Positions 8,166 through 15,735 of a stretch of 64,000 nucleotides of DNA are shown in pieces. This DNA comes from Nitrosospira lacus (GTDB lineage: Bacteria; Pseudomonadota; Gammaproteobacteria; Burkholderiales; Nitrosomonadaceae): assembly GCF_000355765.4 (NCBI RefSeq), contig NZ_CP021106.3:2823137-2887136 (forward strand), read 5' to 3'. Numbering within the stretch: the stretch's first letter is position 1; the number at the start of each line of letters is the position of its first letter. Under the pieces are notes generated by a model. That model was not told the DNA's origin. It did not search any database and worked only from the letters and a program-made list of their open reading frames with translations. The translations under genes and the position numbers were made by a program.

Positions 8166-9341
8166 GTGTCCATTACTCGCACAGATTTCGACGCGATTTG
8201 CGAAGCAGATCTGGCGGAGCTGGTTGCGGGTCAAGTACCCGAAGGCTTGCATCTCGATTACAAACGCGATTCCTACGGACCTCGTGACGAGGATAAAAGA
8301 GAACTGCTTAAGGATGTATCAGCTTTTGCAAATGCAAACGGCGGGCATATTGTTATCGGCCTTGATGAAACGGAAGGCGTTGCATCTCAGCTTTACGGAA
8401 TTAAGACTGCGGATATTGATGTTGAAGTATCTCGCCTAGACCAGATTGTCAGGACTGGTCTCGAACCCCGCATTCCCGGTATCCGAGTACGTGCCATCCC
8501 TTTAGAGTCTCAATCCCACGCGATAGTTGTTCGGGTTCCGCGTAGCTGGCGCCTACCCCATCGAGTCTGCGCACAAAATTCCAATAGGTTCTGGATTCGC
8601 AATTCGGCGGGTGCTCACGAGGCAAGCATGGACGAACTTAGGCATCTTTTTACGTTATCAGCATCAGCGATTGACCGCGCGAGGGCATTCCGCGCTGAAC
8701 GCATGGGACATATTACGAGTGGTGCGGGCGCCGTGCCCTTAACCGGCAATGGCCGTTTTATACTCCATATCATACCGCTGTCAGCTGTGGCTTCTACTGC
8801 CACTTTAGATGCGAAACAGATATACCCTCACGTGGACGCATTTAGGCCTCTAGCTAGCAGCGGCTTTTCCCCACGATACAATTTGGATGGTGTTATAAGC
8901 GAATGTGGGGGTGTGGTGGGTCTTGGTTATACGCAATTATTTCGCAACGGCGTTATAGAAGCGGTGATTTGCAATCTCGTCCACGCTTCCAACGGAAGAA
9001 ATGGGATAGCTGGTTTACGTCTAGAAAAAAATATTTTTAGCCTACTTTCAGGATACATCAATGGCTTAAACACAGTTGGTATCGAGCCACCGCTAATCCT
9101 TATGTTCACGCTGGAAGGTGTGGAAGGAGCTTACTACCACGTAATCGATCAGTTCCGTGACGAACAAATACCCTTTGACCGACCTGTGGTAGCTTTGCCG
9201 GAGTGCTATATTGAAGACTTCGGCAGCGATGCGGACTACCACCGCGCAGTTAAACCAGCGTTTGATGCGTTGTGGAATGCAGTAGGGTTGGATGGTTCTC
9301 GCTTCTTTGATAAAGAAACGGGATTGTGGAATGGGCGCTAA
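8166..9341 (+). CDS. AlbA_2 (Schlafen-like) domain protein
   Basis: A 391-aa protein whose first 150 or so residues form an AlbA_2 / AAA_4-type domain: EGLHLDYKRD (about 26-35), the strand motif FANANGGHIVIGLDE (about 54-68) and PRIPGIRVRAIPL. The C-terminal half is unrecognised. Proteins of this group are found as putative nucleic-acid-binding regulators or as parts of defence and mobile elements. The start is a GTG with a poor ribosome site. Low-GC patches and rarer codons (CTAGAAAAAAATATTTTTAG near 9022) set it apart from its neighbours. It lies between tRNA-Thr and a broken SIR2-like gene, which fits an island remnant. The specific function is unknown. Confidence 0.8.
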   Translation: MSITRTDFDAICEADLAELVAGQVPEGLHLDYKRDSYGPRDEDKRELLKDVSAFANANGGHIVIGLDETEGVASQLYGIKTADIDVEVSRLDQIVRTGLEPRIPGIRVRAIPLESQSHAIVVRVPRSWRLPHRVCAQNSNRFWIRNSAGAHEASMDELRHLFTLSASAIDRARAFRAERMGHITSGAGAVPLTGNGRFILHIIPLSAVASTATLDAKQIYPHVDAFRPLASSGFSPRYNLDGVISECGGVVGLGYTQLFRNGVIEAVICNLVHASNGRNGIAGLRLEKNIFSLLSGYINGLNTVGIEPPLILMFTLEGVEGAYYHVIDQFRDEQIPFDRPVVALPECYIEDFGSDADYHRAVKPAFDALWNAVGLDGSRFFDKETGLWNGR

Positions 9342-9389
9342 TCCGGTTACAAAGCAGTTGCACGCTACATCCATCCCTCACCAATATTC

Positions 9390-9584
9390 ATGAATACGGT
9401 CTTTATTATTGGCGCAGGAGCCAGCAAAGAAGTAGGTCTACCAACCGGTGCAGAGCTCAAGAAAGCGATCGCCAAATCTTTACTACCAAGGCTAAGGTTC
9501 GAATTAAATGTCTTAGACTTTCGCCACAGACAGAAACGTGCCAAAAGCTGCCGGGAGCTCGAAATACCGCTTCAAACCTCCTAG
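9390..9584 (+). pseudogene. Truncated SIR2-like protein, N-terminus only
   Basis: A 64-codon frame whose first 31 residues match the start of SIR2-like / NAD-binding proteins: NTVFIIGAGASKEVGLPTG, then AELKKAIAKSL. The glycine-rich GAGAS is the nucleotide-binding turn of the SIR2 fold. After about residue 31 the sequence becomes Arg/Lys-rich and stops; full SIR2-like defence proteins run to several hundred residues. It begins 48 bases after the AlbA_2 gene and was probably its operon partner. Read as a deletion remnant. Confidence 0.65.
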
Positions 9585-9614
9585 CATTTGCTATATTAAA
9601 TCCATGGGAAGATT

Positions 9615-9649
9615 GCGGGACAGCCAACCGACTATGGGATCTGTCCCGC
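9615..9649. repeat. Perfect 9-bp inverted repeat upstream of secreted protein gene
   Basis: GCGGGACAG (9615-9623) and CTGTCCCGC (9641-9649) are perfect complements 17 bases apart. The repeat lies between the broken SIR2-like gene and the gene at 9703. It may be an operator, or a scar at the deletion junction; no T-run follows, so it is not a normal terminator. Confidence 0.5.
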
Positions 9650-9702
9650 TCATGCCAAACGCTAGGCACTCGTTTCCTGATCCTAGAAGGAGGAAGAACA
9701 AA

Positions 9703-10722
9703 ATGAAATCAAAACTCGCTAGCACCCTGTTAACACTCCTTGCATTGAGTCTTGCCTCTACACAATCGTACGCCGTTTGCGACTTCGGCCCCGACACCTG
9801 CTTGCCAGGATTCGTGTGGCGGGAAGCGTTTAATGGAGATCACGTTTGCGTAACAGGGGCTACTCGCACTCAAGCCGCCAATGACAATTCGATTGGATCG
9901 CAAAGAAAAGTACCGGGTACTGACGCATGCAAACCGGGTTTCGTCTGGCGCGAGGCGTCCCCTACCGACCATGTCTGTGTGCTTGGAAGCACACGCACCC
10001 AAGCGACTTTAGATAATTCTCAGGCAAATGCCCGACGAGATCCGCAATGCGCTAATCCATTGCAAAACGACACTTCACCGCCCAGTTTTATTCAGAACAC
10101 AATTACGTTTGTACGTGTCTCTGACAATCTTCAGGTCGGGTCAGAGATCATACCGCCCGCCGGATTGACAAAATCGTCACTGGCCAGAGATCGACGGCTT
10201 GTAATAGCAGCTTCTGCAGGCGACAACGAGAGCGGCATTGCCAACATACGTCTGCAAGGTGGAATAAGCTGGAGTTGCACAGCGCGTCTTGAGAATATCG
10301 GCGCCAATAGACAAGGGACGCTGGGTGCGCAGTCTGACGAGGAAAAAAATAACACCAGCACACCGGGAAATCCGCTGCTGCGAAGCGTTCATTTCACCAT
10401 TGACCCTTTTGAGGGCAATCCCTCACGCCTAGTTTGCCCATGTACCAATGATTCTGGCTCGCTCACGGTTACCATCACGTTGGTAGCCCGTAATGGGAAG
10501 GGATTGGAAGCAACTTCTGCACCAATTACAGTGCAGTATGCCCCGCAATTACCGACCTGCGGCGTTGCGTCGGGTGAAATCTGTGGCAATAAAGAACTCG
10601 GCCAAGTCCTGACTTGCACAGACGGACAGAGCTGCGACTTCAAAAGGTCGACCGTTTGCTCGGGATGGTGGATATTCAGAACATGCGATAACGTTCAGAC
10701 AACTGACATGTTTTGTCCATAG
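9703..10722 (+). CDS. Secreted protein with two Cys-containing GFVWREA repeats
   Basis: A 339-aa protein. The ATG at 9703 is chosen because AAGGAGGAAG lies 8 or so bases before it and a clean signal peptide follows (residues 1-24, cut after SYA); the frame itself is open from 9538. Two tandem repeats 43 residues apart share C-x-PGFVWREA-x4-DHVCV-x-G-x-TRTQA-x3-DNS (about 33-63 and 76-106). The remaining 230 residues are beta-rich with several Cys near the end (CTDGQSCDF, CSGWW). Likely exported and disulfide-bonded. Function unknown. The repeat type is seen in secreted proteins of diverse bacteria, as far as I recall. Confidence 0.8.
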   Translation: MKSKLASTLLTLLALSLASTQSYAVCDFGPDTCLPGFVWREAFNGDHVCVTGATRTQAANDNSIGSQRKVPGTDACKPGFVWREASPTDHVCVLGSTRTQATLDNSQANARRDPQCANPLQNDTSPPSFIQNTITFVRVSDNLQVGSEIIPPAGLTKSSLARDRRLVIAASAGDNESGIANIRLQGGISWSCTARLENIGANRQGTLGAQSDEEKNNTSTPGNPLLRSVHFTIDPFEGNPSRLVCPCTNDSGSLTVTITLVARNGKGLEATSAPITVQYAPQLPTCGVASGEICGNKELGQVLTCTDGQSCDFKRSTVCSGWWIFRTCDNVQTTDMFCP

Positions 10723-11015
10723 GTCATACAGCATTAAAGTGGGTGGCCTTACATTCCAATATACGTCTGACGAGATGCTGGAGAGGAACGCCGCGAAAGC
10801 GCGGCGCCCTTCAGCTTAATTCGTTGAAGCTGTAGAAAAAGTCTCGCGCAACATGGAAATGCTGAGTGTCATGCACTGCTTCTTGCCGCTCGTTCAGCGA
10901 GCAGTCCATGACCGGCTGAAACGTGTCGGGAAGAGCCCATCGCGAGCAGCAGTTCCGTGCCAATTCCGGTCATTCGGGTAAGGGGGTGGAGGGACCCCAA
11001 AGAAAATCAAAGCTG
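10723..11015. other. Gene-poor stretch with a GC hairpin
   Basis: No intact gene. A tight 7-bp hairpin with AAAG loop (CGCCGCG 10789-10795, CGCGGCG 10800-10806) may end transcription of the gene at 9703, though no T-run follows. The rest looks like decayed sequence leading into the transposase remnant. Confidence 0.4.
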
Positions 11016-11120
11016 TTCTTCGACCGGAAGCAGTTGCACTCGACACTTGGTTGCAATTCGCTGATGCAGCTCCTTGGCAACTGGCTCATCACTCAACAAG
11101 ATGAAAAACTGGTAGCATGA
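11016..11120 (+). pseudogene. C-terminal remnant of an IS3-family transposase (OrfB)
   Basis: The last 34 codons of this frame read FFDRKQLHSTLGCNSL through WLITQQDEKLVA and end at TGA. They match the usual end of the IS3-type DDE transposase, where (Y)NRKRLHSTLGYKSP is the hallmark. The Tyr/Asn at the start and the Lys-Ser-Pro are altered, and nothing upstream in any frame continues the catalytic domain. A dead fragment of a mobile element. Confidence 0.6.
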
Positions 11121-11174
11121 AACTCACCCGTTTGAAGACGAAAAACCGAGAGAGCCTCACTCTTCTGTCTACCA

Positions 11175-11774
11175 ATGAGAAAAACTTCCTTCTTGCTACT
11201 CATGTGGCCGATGCTATTTATGGCGGCGGCACTTGCAGATCCACGGCAGGATAAGGATATTAAAGTTAAGGTGCAAGTCGCGGGGGAAAACGTTATTGTT
11301 GACGTAATCCTCTCTGTTCCGGCCACCCGGCAGGAGGTCTGGGTCGTGCTGACTGACTTTGAACACATGGCTGATTTTGTCTCCAACCTGAAGGAGAGCA
11401 AAGTGGTCAGTATTTCGGGAGACACGCTAAAGATTTTCCAGCGCGGCTCTGCAACGTATGGCCCGATCAGTTTTCCATTTGAGTCAACACGGGAAATACG
11501 GTTGATCCCCTTCGATAAAATCTGGTCGCACATGATCAGTGGCAACATGCGCAAGATGGAAGGTACGACGCAGCTGATCGATGAAGGTGGGCAAACTCAG
11601 ATTATCTATCATACCGATACCATCCAAGAATATTGGATTCCTCCAATAGTGGGAAAGACTTTCATCGAGCACGAAATTCGGGAGCAATTCTATGAAATGC
11701 GGAATGAAATAGTCAGGAGAAAACGGGCCTCCGCTTCTTCGAAACCAACCCGAAGCTCTGCACGCGGAATTTGA
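11175..11774 (+). CDS. Exported SRPBCC (START-like) family protein
   Basis: A 199-aa protein with a signal peptide (residues 1-21, ending AALA) followed by a SRPBCC / polyketide-cyclase-like fold: SVPATRQEVWVVLTDFEHMADFVSNLKESKVV is the typical first helix and strand region, and a long C-terminal helix closes the cavity. Such proteins bind hydrophobic ligands in a deep pocket; the ligand here cannot be told. A basic, Ser-rich tail (RRKRASASSKPTRSSARG) is unusual. It stands alone, downstream of the transposase remnant. Confidence 0.82.
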   Translation: MRKTSFLLLMWPMLFMAAALADPRQDKDIKVKVQVAGENVIVDVILSVPATRQEVWVVLTDFEHMADFVSNLKESKVVSISGDTLKIFQRGSATYGPISFPFESTREIRLIPFDKIWSHMISGNMRKMEGTTQLIDEGGQTQIIYHTDTIQEYWIPPIVGKTFIEHEIREQFYEMRNEIVRRKRASASSKPTRSSARGI

Positions 11775-11990
11775 TGATGCTTTCCTGCTGATGAGTAGGA
11801 AAAGGAAGTGCAGTGCTTGAGGCTGTTGGAGTGGATGCGCTCGCGCAGTTGGTTGTGCACCGACCGGTTTTTAATCAGCCTGACTTGTATTAATTCTTCC
11901 GCCTGCTATTCTGCGAATGTCGTGTAGTTGAAACGATCGCTGGATGCATCCTCGGAAGAGCCGGTGATAAATCAAGAGAGAGGCACAAGA

Positions 11991-12359
11991 ATGAAACCTA
12001 TGATTATCATTGCTTCGTTATGGTTAACGATGCTGCTTATCCCATCTACTTCATTTTCACATGATGAATCGACGGACATTCCACCTATTCATGCCGAGAC
12101 CGGCCATGTTTACATTGCAAACCGCACAAACGAAGAGATTATCTTCTATTTGGAGTCGGCAAACACAATTCGAACAAAGCATCGTCTCCCTCCCGGATTT
12201 GGAGCGACGTTTAGCGGAGCAGCTGCGGATGCATGGTTTAACATTCACATTTACACCGCTAACACTCATGTGAATTATGGTCTTGACGCAGGCAATCGGT
12301 ACTATATCAAGCAAAACCCGGCCGGAATTCCAAATGTATACAAAATGCCCGGACGCTGA
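11991..12359 (+). CDS. Small exported protein of unknown function
   Basis: A 122-aa protein. The ATG at 11991 is preferred over the upstream frame start because GAGAGAGG precedes it and a signal peptide (residues 1-22, ending SFS) begins there. The mature part has HVYIANRTNEEIIFYLES and a DAWFNIHIYT strand, which suggest a small beta-sandwich. No Cys. I do not recognise the family. Confidence 0.65.
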   Translation: MKPMIIIASLWLTMLLIPSTSFSHDESTDIPPIHAETGHVYIANRTNEEIIFYLESANTIRTKHRLPPGFGATFSGAAADAWFNIHIYTANTHVNYGLDAGNRYYIKQNPAGIPNVYKMPGR

Positions 12360-12600
12360 CATACCTGATCGATTTTCCAACTTTGGTAATTGATAACCGC
12401 CGAAGTAATCTACGGTGGCCAGAATATCCAATAAGGTGTCGTGGACGTGGTGCGATTGAGCCCATTTCCCGGCCCCAGCGGCTTTGCTTTCATAAAGCGC
12501 CTTTGCCTGGTGCTTGCTCTCGACTTACGGTGAATCAGTATGCATCCAGCAAATGGGGGGGCATCCATTTCTTCTTACCACTGTAACGCTGTGCAAACAG
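12360..12600. other. Intergenic region, no gene seen
   Basis: Frames on both strands are short and lack ribosome sites. A minus-strand frame spanning 12377-12431 (ILATVDYFGGYQLPKLENR) has protein-like composition and may be a decayed coding remnant, but no homologue comes to mind. Confidence 0.3.
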
Positions 12601-12636
12601 AAAAACGATTCCTTTCACTTCAAACAGCGAAAGGAA
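12601..12636 (-). terminator. Likely terminator of the minus-strand small gene
   Basis: TTCCTTTC (12609-12616) and GAAAGGAA (12629-12636) form a perfect 8-bp stem. Read on the minus strand it is followed by AATCGTTTTT. It lies 88 bases after the stop of the 59-aa gene at 12724. Confidence 0.5.
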
Positions 12637-12723
12637 CAACATTGGGTCTGTTCCAATTTCTTTCCAAACCGCAAAGCTTTTTAAACCCGAATCGCCAACC
12701 TTTCCGCATCTTGATATAGAAAT

Positions 12724-12903
12724 TCAATGCCGTTTGGCTAATAGCTGCTTAATCTGGTCCAAGTCCTGCTGGATCTGCTCCACCGATGCAACCAGATAGA
12801 TCAGGCCAAGGTAAAGATTATATTTTTCTGGCTGGCTTTGTTCATTGCCAAATGAATTGAGATTTTCAACGAACATTCGCTTTGCATCCGCGGCTGCTGA
12901 CAT
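12724..12903 (-). CDS. 59-aa protein of unknown function
   Basis: A short gene, easily lost under a 60-residue cut-off. Its ATG (12901-12903 read in reverse) follows a strong Shine-Dalgarno AAGGAG with 7-base spacing. The product starts MSAAADAKRMFVENLNSFGN, has a Tyr/Leu-rich middle (YNLYLGLIYLVASVEQIQQ) and an amphipathic Gln/Asp/Lys helix to the end (QIKQLLAKRH), so it may form a small helical oligomer. A plausible terminator follows at 12601-12636. No family recognised. Confidence 0.65.
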   Translation of the reverse strand: MSAAADAKRMFVENLNSFGNEQSQPEKYNLYLGLIYLVASVEQIQQDLDQIKQLLAKRH

Positions 12904-13237
12904 GTTGGACTCCTTAAAAATGGTTGATAGATCTCACTGTTAAACATCAGAAGGATCGCACGGATGAATGCGTATCACAACAGGGTAATGTGAACGCCCC
13001 GCCGTGCCACCTGTCATACAGCCAAGCGCGCTTGACTCAAAACCCCCTATCTATCCATCGCTTTCTTGAAAACTCATGGCATCCCAAGGGATTTTGTTAT
13101 TTCATAAAGGGGATGCTAAGATTGGATTTCTTGACGGAAACACACTGTAGACAGGGCGTACTAAACCTGAAGACGCAGGTGACCCCTGCCATCCAGGCTT
13201 TATTTGAATTCAAATTTGATTGATCAATGAGAGGATT
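12904..13237. other. Divergent intergenic region
   Basis: No convincing gene in these 334 bases. A plus-strand frame across 12924-13223 lacks a ribosome site and has poor codon use. The promoters for the divergent genes at 12903 and 13238 must be here. Confidence 0.4.
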
Positions 13238-13444
13238 ATGAAAAAGGACGACTCATCGCTGCCGCCCAATGTTATCCCCCTATTCCGCTCCTCCCCTTCC
13301 GCAGACTTGAATCCAAAGCGGGAATATAAACGAAGGGGACCGGAAAGGCGGCAATATAGCAGAAGGCGGCCCGATCCGAATAATCAGCAAGGCGCCGGTG
13401 AGAGAGAGCTGCCCGACCGGCGTCGGCATGGTCGACGCCACTGA
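13238..13444 (+). CDS. Arg-rich small protein of unknown function
   Basis: A 68-aa protein. GAGAGGA lies 4 to 5 bases before the ATG at 13238. The N-terminus is MKKDDSSLPPNVIPLF; the rest is very basic with RRGPERRQYSRRRP and PDRRRHGRRH, likely disordered and able to bind nucleic acid or membrane phosphate. It is followed 63 bases later by another gene whose product also ends in an RRQ-rich tail. No family recognised. Confidence 0.6.
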   Translation: MKKDDSSLPPNVIPLFRSSPSADLNPKREYKRRGPERRQYSRRRPDPNNQQGAGERELPDRRRHGRRH

Positions 13445-13507
13445 ATAGTCCAATTCCAGGGACTGAGAATGGCATCATGCTCATAGCCTCTTAAGGAGAT
13501 GTTGGCC

Positions 13508-13837
13508 ATGAAACACGCAAAAACTGGATCAAATAAAGAAATTATTGAATTAAACCAGCAAGTCTCAGGTCCGTCGCTTGAGGAACTTCAGCGATCTCAT
13601 TACATCGTTGAGGCTCTTATGTCGACGCTGCCTCCTCACACTAAAAGTGAGCTTGTTGATCTGCTGCAAACTCTTGCCAAGGGTGGCGAACCCCAGGCGG
13701 CCATTGATCACGCTCATCAAAGGGCGATGCAGATTGTGTCCGATATTTGCAAGCCCAATTCCCTTCATGGAGCTGAGGGCGAGGCATATAGGCGAGAAAT
13801 GGGTGAAAGACGGCAACGTGAGAGGCGGCAGAAATAA
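13508..13837 (+). CDS. 109-aa helical protein of unknown function
   Basis: The ATG at 13508 is chosen because AAGGAG (13493-13498) lies 9 bases upstream; the in-frame ATG at 13499 touches that site. The product is helical, with EELQRSHYIVEALMSTLPPHTKSELVDLLQ in pieces typical of a small four-helix unit and a basic end MGERRQRERRQK that echoes the preceding protein. Cytoplasmic, no signal or membrane segment. No family recognised. Confidence 0.6.
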   Translation: MKHAKTGSNKEIIELNQQVSGPSLEELQRSHYIVEALMSTLPPHTKSELVDLLQTLAKGGEPQAAIDHAHQRAMQIVSDICKPNSLHGAEGEAYRREMGERRQRERRQK

Positions 13838-13893
13838 GAATACGATAAATCATCCACAAGTGAATTCATCGATATGCCGTGAGTGACCCAGGA

Positions 13894-13944
13894 TTACCAG
13901 AATTTCTCATGCGCCACTCTTCCGATATACTTCCATGCGCCCAT
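13894..13944 (-). CDS. Candidate 16-aa micro-ORF with near-perfect Shine-Dalgarno
   Basis: On the minus strand TTAAGGAGGT sits 7 bases before an ATG that encodes MGAWKYIGRVAHEKFW and stops. The ribosome site is among the best in the window, which is odd for so short a frame. It may be a small peptide, or the start of a gene truncated by a frameshift. No known peptide recognised. Confidence 0.35.
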   Translation of the reverse strand: MGAWKYIGRVAHEKFW

Positions 13945-13977
13945 AAGAGCGACCTCCTTAATCCGGGCTTCTTCCTT

Positions 13978-13996
13978 GCCTGTCCTTCAGACAGGC
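13978..13996. repeat. 7-bp hairpin GCCTGTC / GACAGGC
   Basis: A perfect 7-bp stem with a 5-base loop. The same heptamer pair recurs in opposite order at 35902-35923, downstream of potD. It is not followed by a T-run on either strand. Confidence 0.3.
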
Positions 13997-14183
13997 GTAC
14001 TTCAGTCCAATAGTAAAACCTGTTGATGCGTTTAACATGTAAGGGAATGATTTTACCCGCTGGTTGACTATTTTTCACCCCTGCATACACGAGCAGAACA
14101 ATGAATCTGACGTTTTCTCGGATAGACAGCCCTGGCCGGTATGCAATTGAATTTAATATCCCATAACCTCATAACAGGCAAAC

Positions 14184-14465
14184 ATGATGGCTGAGATGTC
14201 AACTTTTGACCAGACATATGAACTGGCGGATATACTGATGGAGAACGCGACAAAAGAGCAGCTTGCCGAATGCGCGCGAGTGCTCGCTTTGAATCTTGCA
14301 CATCACCAGATAAAGCATGGGGAAGTGCCGGTAGATCAAACGTTAGCGTTATTACGTACATTCGAGCCCAACGAGGAGCATTTGGATTTGCTCGTAGATG
14401 GCATGGTGAACCTGATAGGCGTCCTGTTGAACGTTTGCAACGGATCGGGAGAAACACGACATTGA
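14184..14465 (+). CDS. 93-aa acidic protein of unknown function
   Basis: A helical, acidic cytoplasmic protein (TYELADILMENATKEQLAEC, then a Leu-rich end LVDGMVNLIGVLLNVCNG). Three Met codons (14184, 14187, 14196) compete as starts; none has a strong ribosome site. The spread of hydrophobic residues is protein-like and the frame is well used, but no family is recognised. Confidence 0.5.
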   Translation: MMAEMSTFDQTYELADILMENATKEQLAECARVLALNLAHHQIKHGEVPVDQTLALLRTFEPNEEHLDLLVDGMVNLIGVLLNVCNGSGETRH

Positions 14466-14808
14466 ACTGGATTTTCAGAAAGAATAATCAGAAAGCCCGA
14501 TACCTTGTCCGGTCATGTAAAAACAAGAATATTGAACCTGAATCACCGACCCGCTGCGCGAGCGATGCCGTTTCCGGCCAAAAAAAAGCCCGGAACGGAA
14601 GTTATCGTGGCCGGGCGGGGTGATCACTATTGGAGGAGATAGCGACCCAGGATGTTTACAAAAGGGGTGAATGTAAACACCTGGACTGATCTTATCATGC
14701 CAACATGCAGGATTTATGACAGTCCATCAACATTTTACAGAATTTTCTCTTTATATACCGACGCATGGGTATAAAACCCCAGAGAAATTATAACCAGCTT
14801 CAGCGTCG
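14466..14808. other. Intergenic region between converging genes
   Basis: No gene seen in 343 bases except the minus-strand terminator at 14580-14616. Confidence 0.45.
14580..14616 (-). terminator. Intrinsic terminator, minus strand
   Basis: GCCCGG (14588-14593) pairs with CCGGGC (14611-14616); on the minus strand the stem is followed at once by eight T (14580-14587). It lies 190 bases after the membrane protein gene at 14809. Confidence 0.6.
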
Positions 14809-15210
14809 TTACATGACTATTACGAGGCCAATAATAAGGCCAAAAATAACTCTTGCCAATACATTATCTTTTAACCAGCCGTCGACATTTCTCATGAAAA
14901 CGGAACGGTTCTTCTCCATGGAAGCCGGGTCAAATACTTTATCCGGCCATCCGGCTTCAAGCTGGTGATTTTCACCAGGTTTTCCGAACTTTCTTACCAG
15001 AGAGCCGGATAAGCGCTCCGCCATCCAGGCAGATCCATATAACGATGCCGCAATGAGAAGGCAATAAGGAAGGGCAACAAAAAATTTTATGGACTTATCG
15101 TGGTATTTCTCCATTAAAGGAAAACCATACTCATTTAATGAAATACCAATCATCCACAGGATGGGGAGAAAAAGGCAAAGCATCGAAACATGAAAAAGTA
15201 ATTGCTTCAT
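14809..15210 (-). CDS. Small membrane protein of unknown function
   Basis: A 133-aa protein. The ATG at 15210 is chosen over the longer frame because AAGGAGAG precedes it by 7 bases. Two membrane helices lie near the N-terminus (about residues 5-25 and 42-62), and a third at the very end (VIFGLIIGLVIVM). Between them is a soluble segment with Lys/Glu/Asp. No family recognised. Confidence 0.6.
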   Translation of the reverse strand: MKQLLFHVSMLCLFLPILWMIGISLNEYGFPLMEKYHDKSIKFFVALPYCLLIAASLYGSAWMAERLSGSLVRKFGKPGENHQLEAGWPDKVFDPASMEKNRSVFMRNVDGWLKDNVLARVIFGLIIGLVIVM

Positions 15211-15735
15211 GGTATCTCTCCTTTTAACCAACATGAGATAAGCACCTGGTAGTTGCTTAAAGAACAGCCTGGTAGGGCAGACAAACTCATAAATCACTTT
15301 CTCCGCTTTATGAAACGCATAGAACAACTGCTTCTGCTATGTATATTTCATGATGAACAGACTGCCACACCATATGTTAAGAAGATGTCACATAGATGTG
15401 ATTTATTTGTGAAATGTGAGTCCACGACTTAGGACTGATAAGGAGAATTGCAGCCATGAAGCAGAGGAGGCCTGTAATTCTAAGAGCATGATCCTGCATG
15501 TAGAACGCGGAATCACGTGGTGACAAAAGCGGAAAATGGAAAATGCCTTGACCGGGGGCAAATGGTATGACCCAGCGATCGCAATGGAAAGCGGATTAGC
15601 CGATTAACGGATCAGAAAAATAACCTTTATTTTCGATGCAGAGAGGAAGTACTGATACCGGAGCCCGAGCGTCCCTGGCGAAATTCCCGGCTGCCTGACA
15701 TGCGGGCAGCGGATGCCGCGAGATGGTTGATTGAA
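15211..15735. other. Gene-poor stretch
   Basis: No gene of normal size in 525 bases. An 11-codon frame at 15456-15491 (MKQRRPVILRA) has AAGGAG 10 bases upstream but nothing else in its favour. The upstream part should hold the promoter of the minus-strand gene at 14809. Confidence 0.4.

Noticed and set aside
12924-13223. 99-codon plus-strand frame
   Set aside because: No ribosome site, odd composition, and it covers the upstream region of two divergent small genes.
13978-13996. Hairpin read as an intrinsic terminator
   Set aside because: No T-run on either side and no gene ending nearby on either strand; kept only as a repeat.
15456-15491. 11-codon frame MKQRRPVILRA with AAGGAG upstream
   Set aside because: Too short to support beyond the ribosome-site match; listed only within the gene-poor region.
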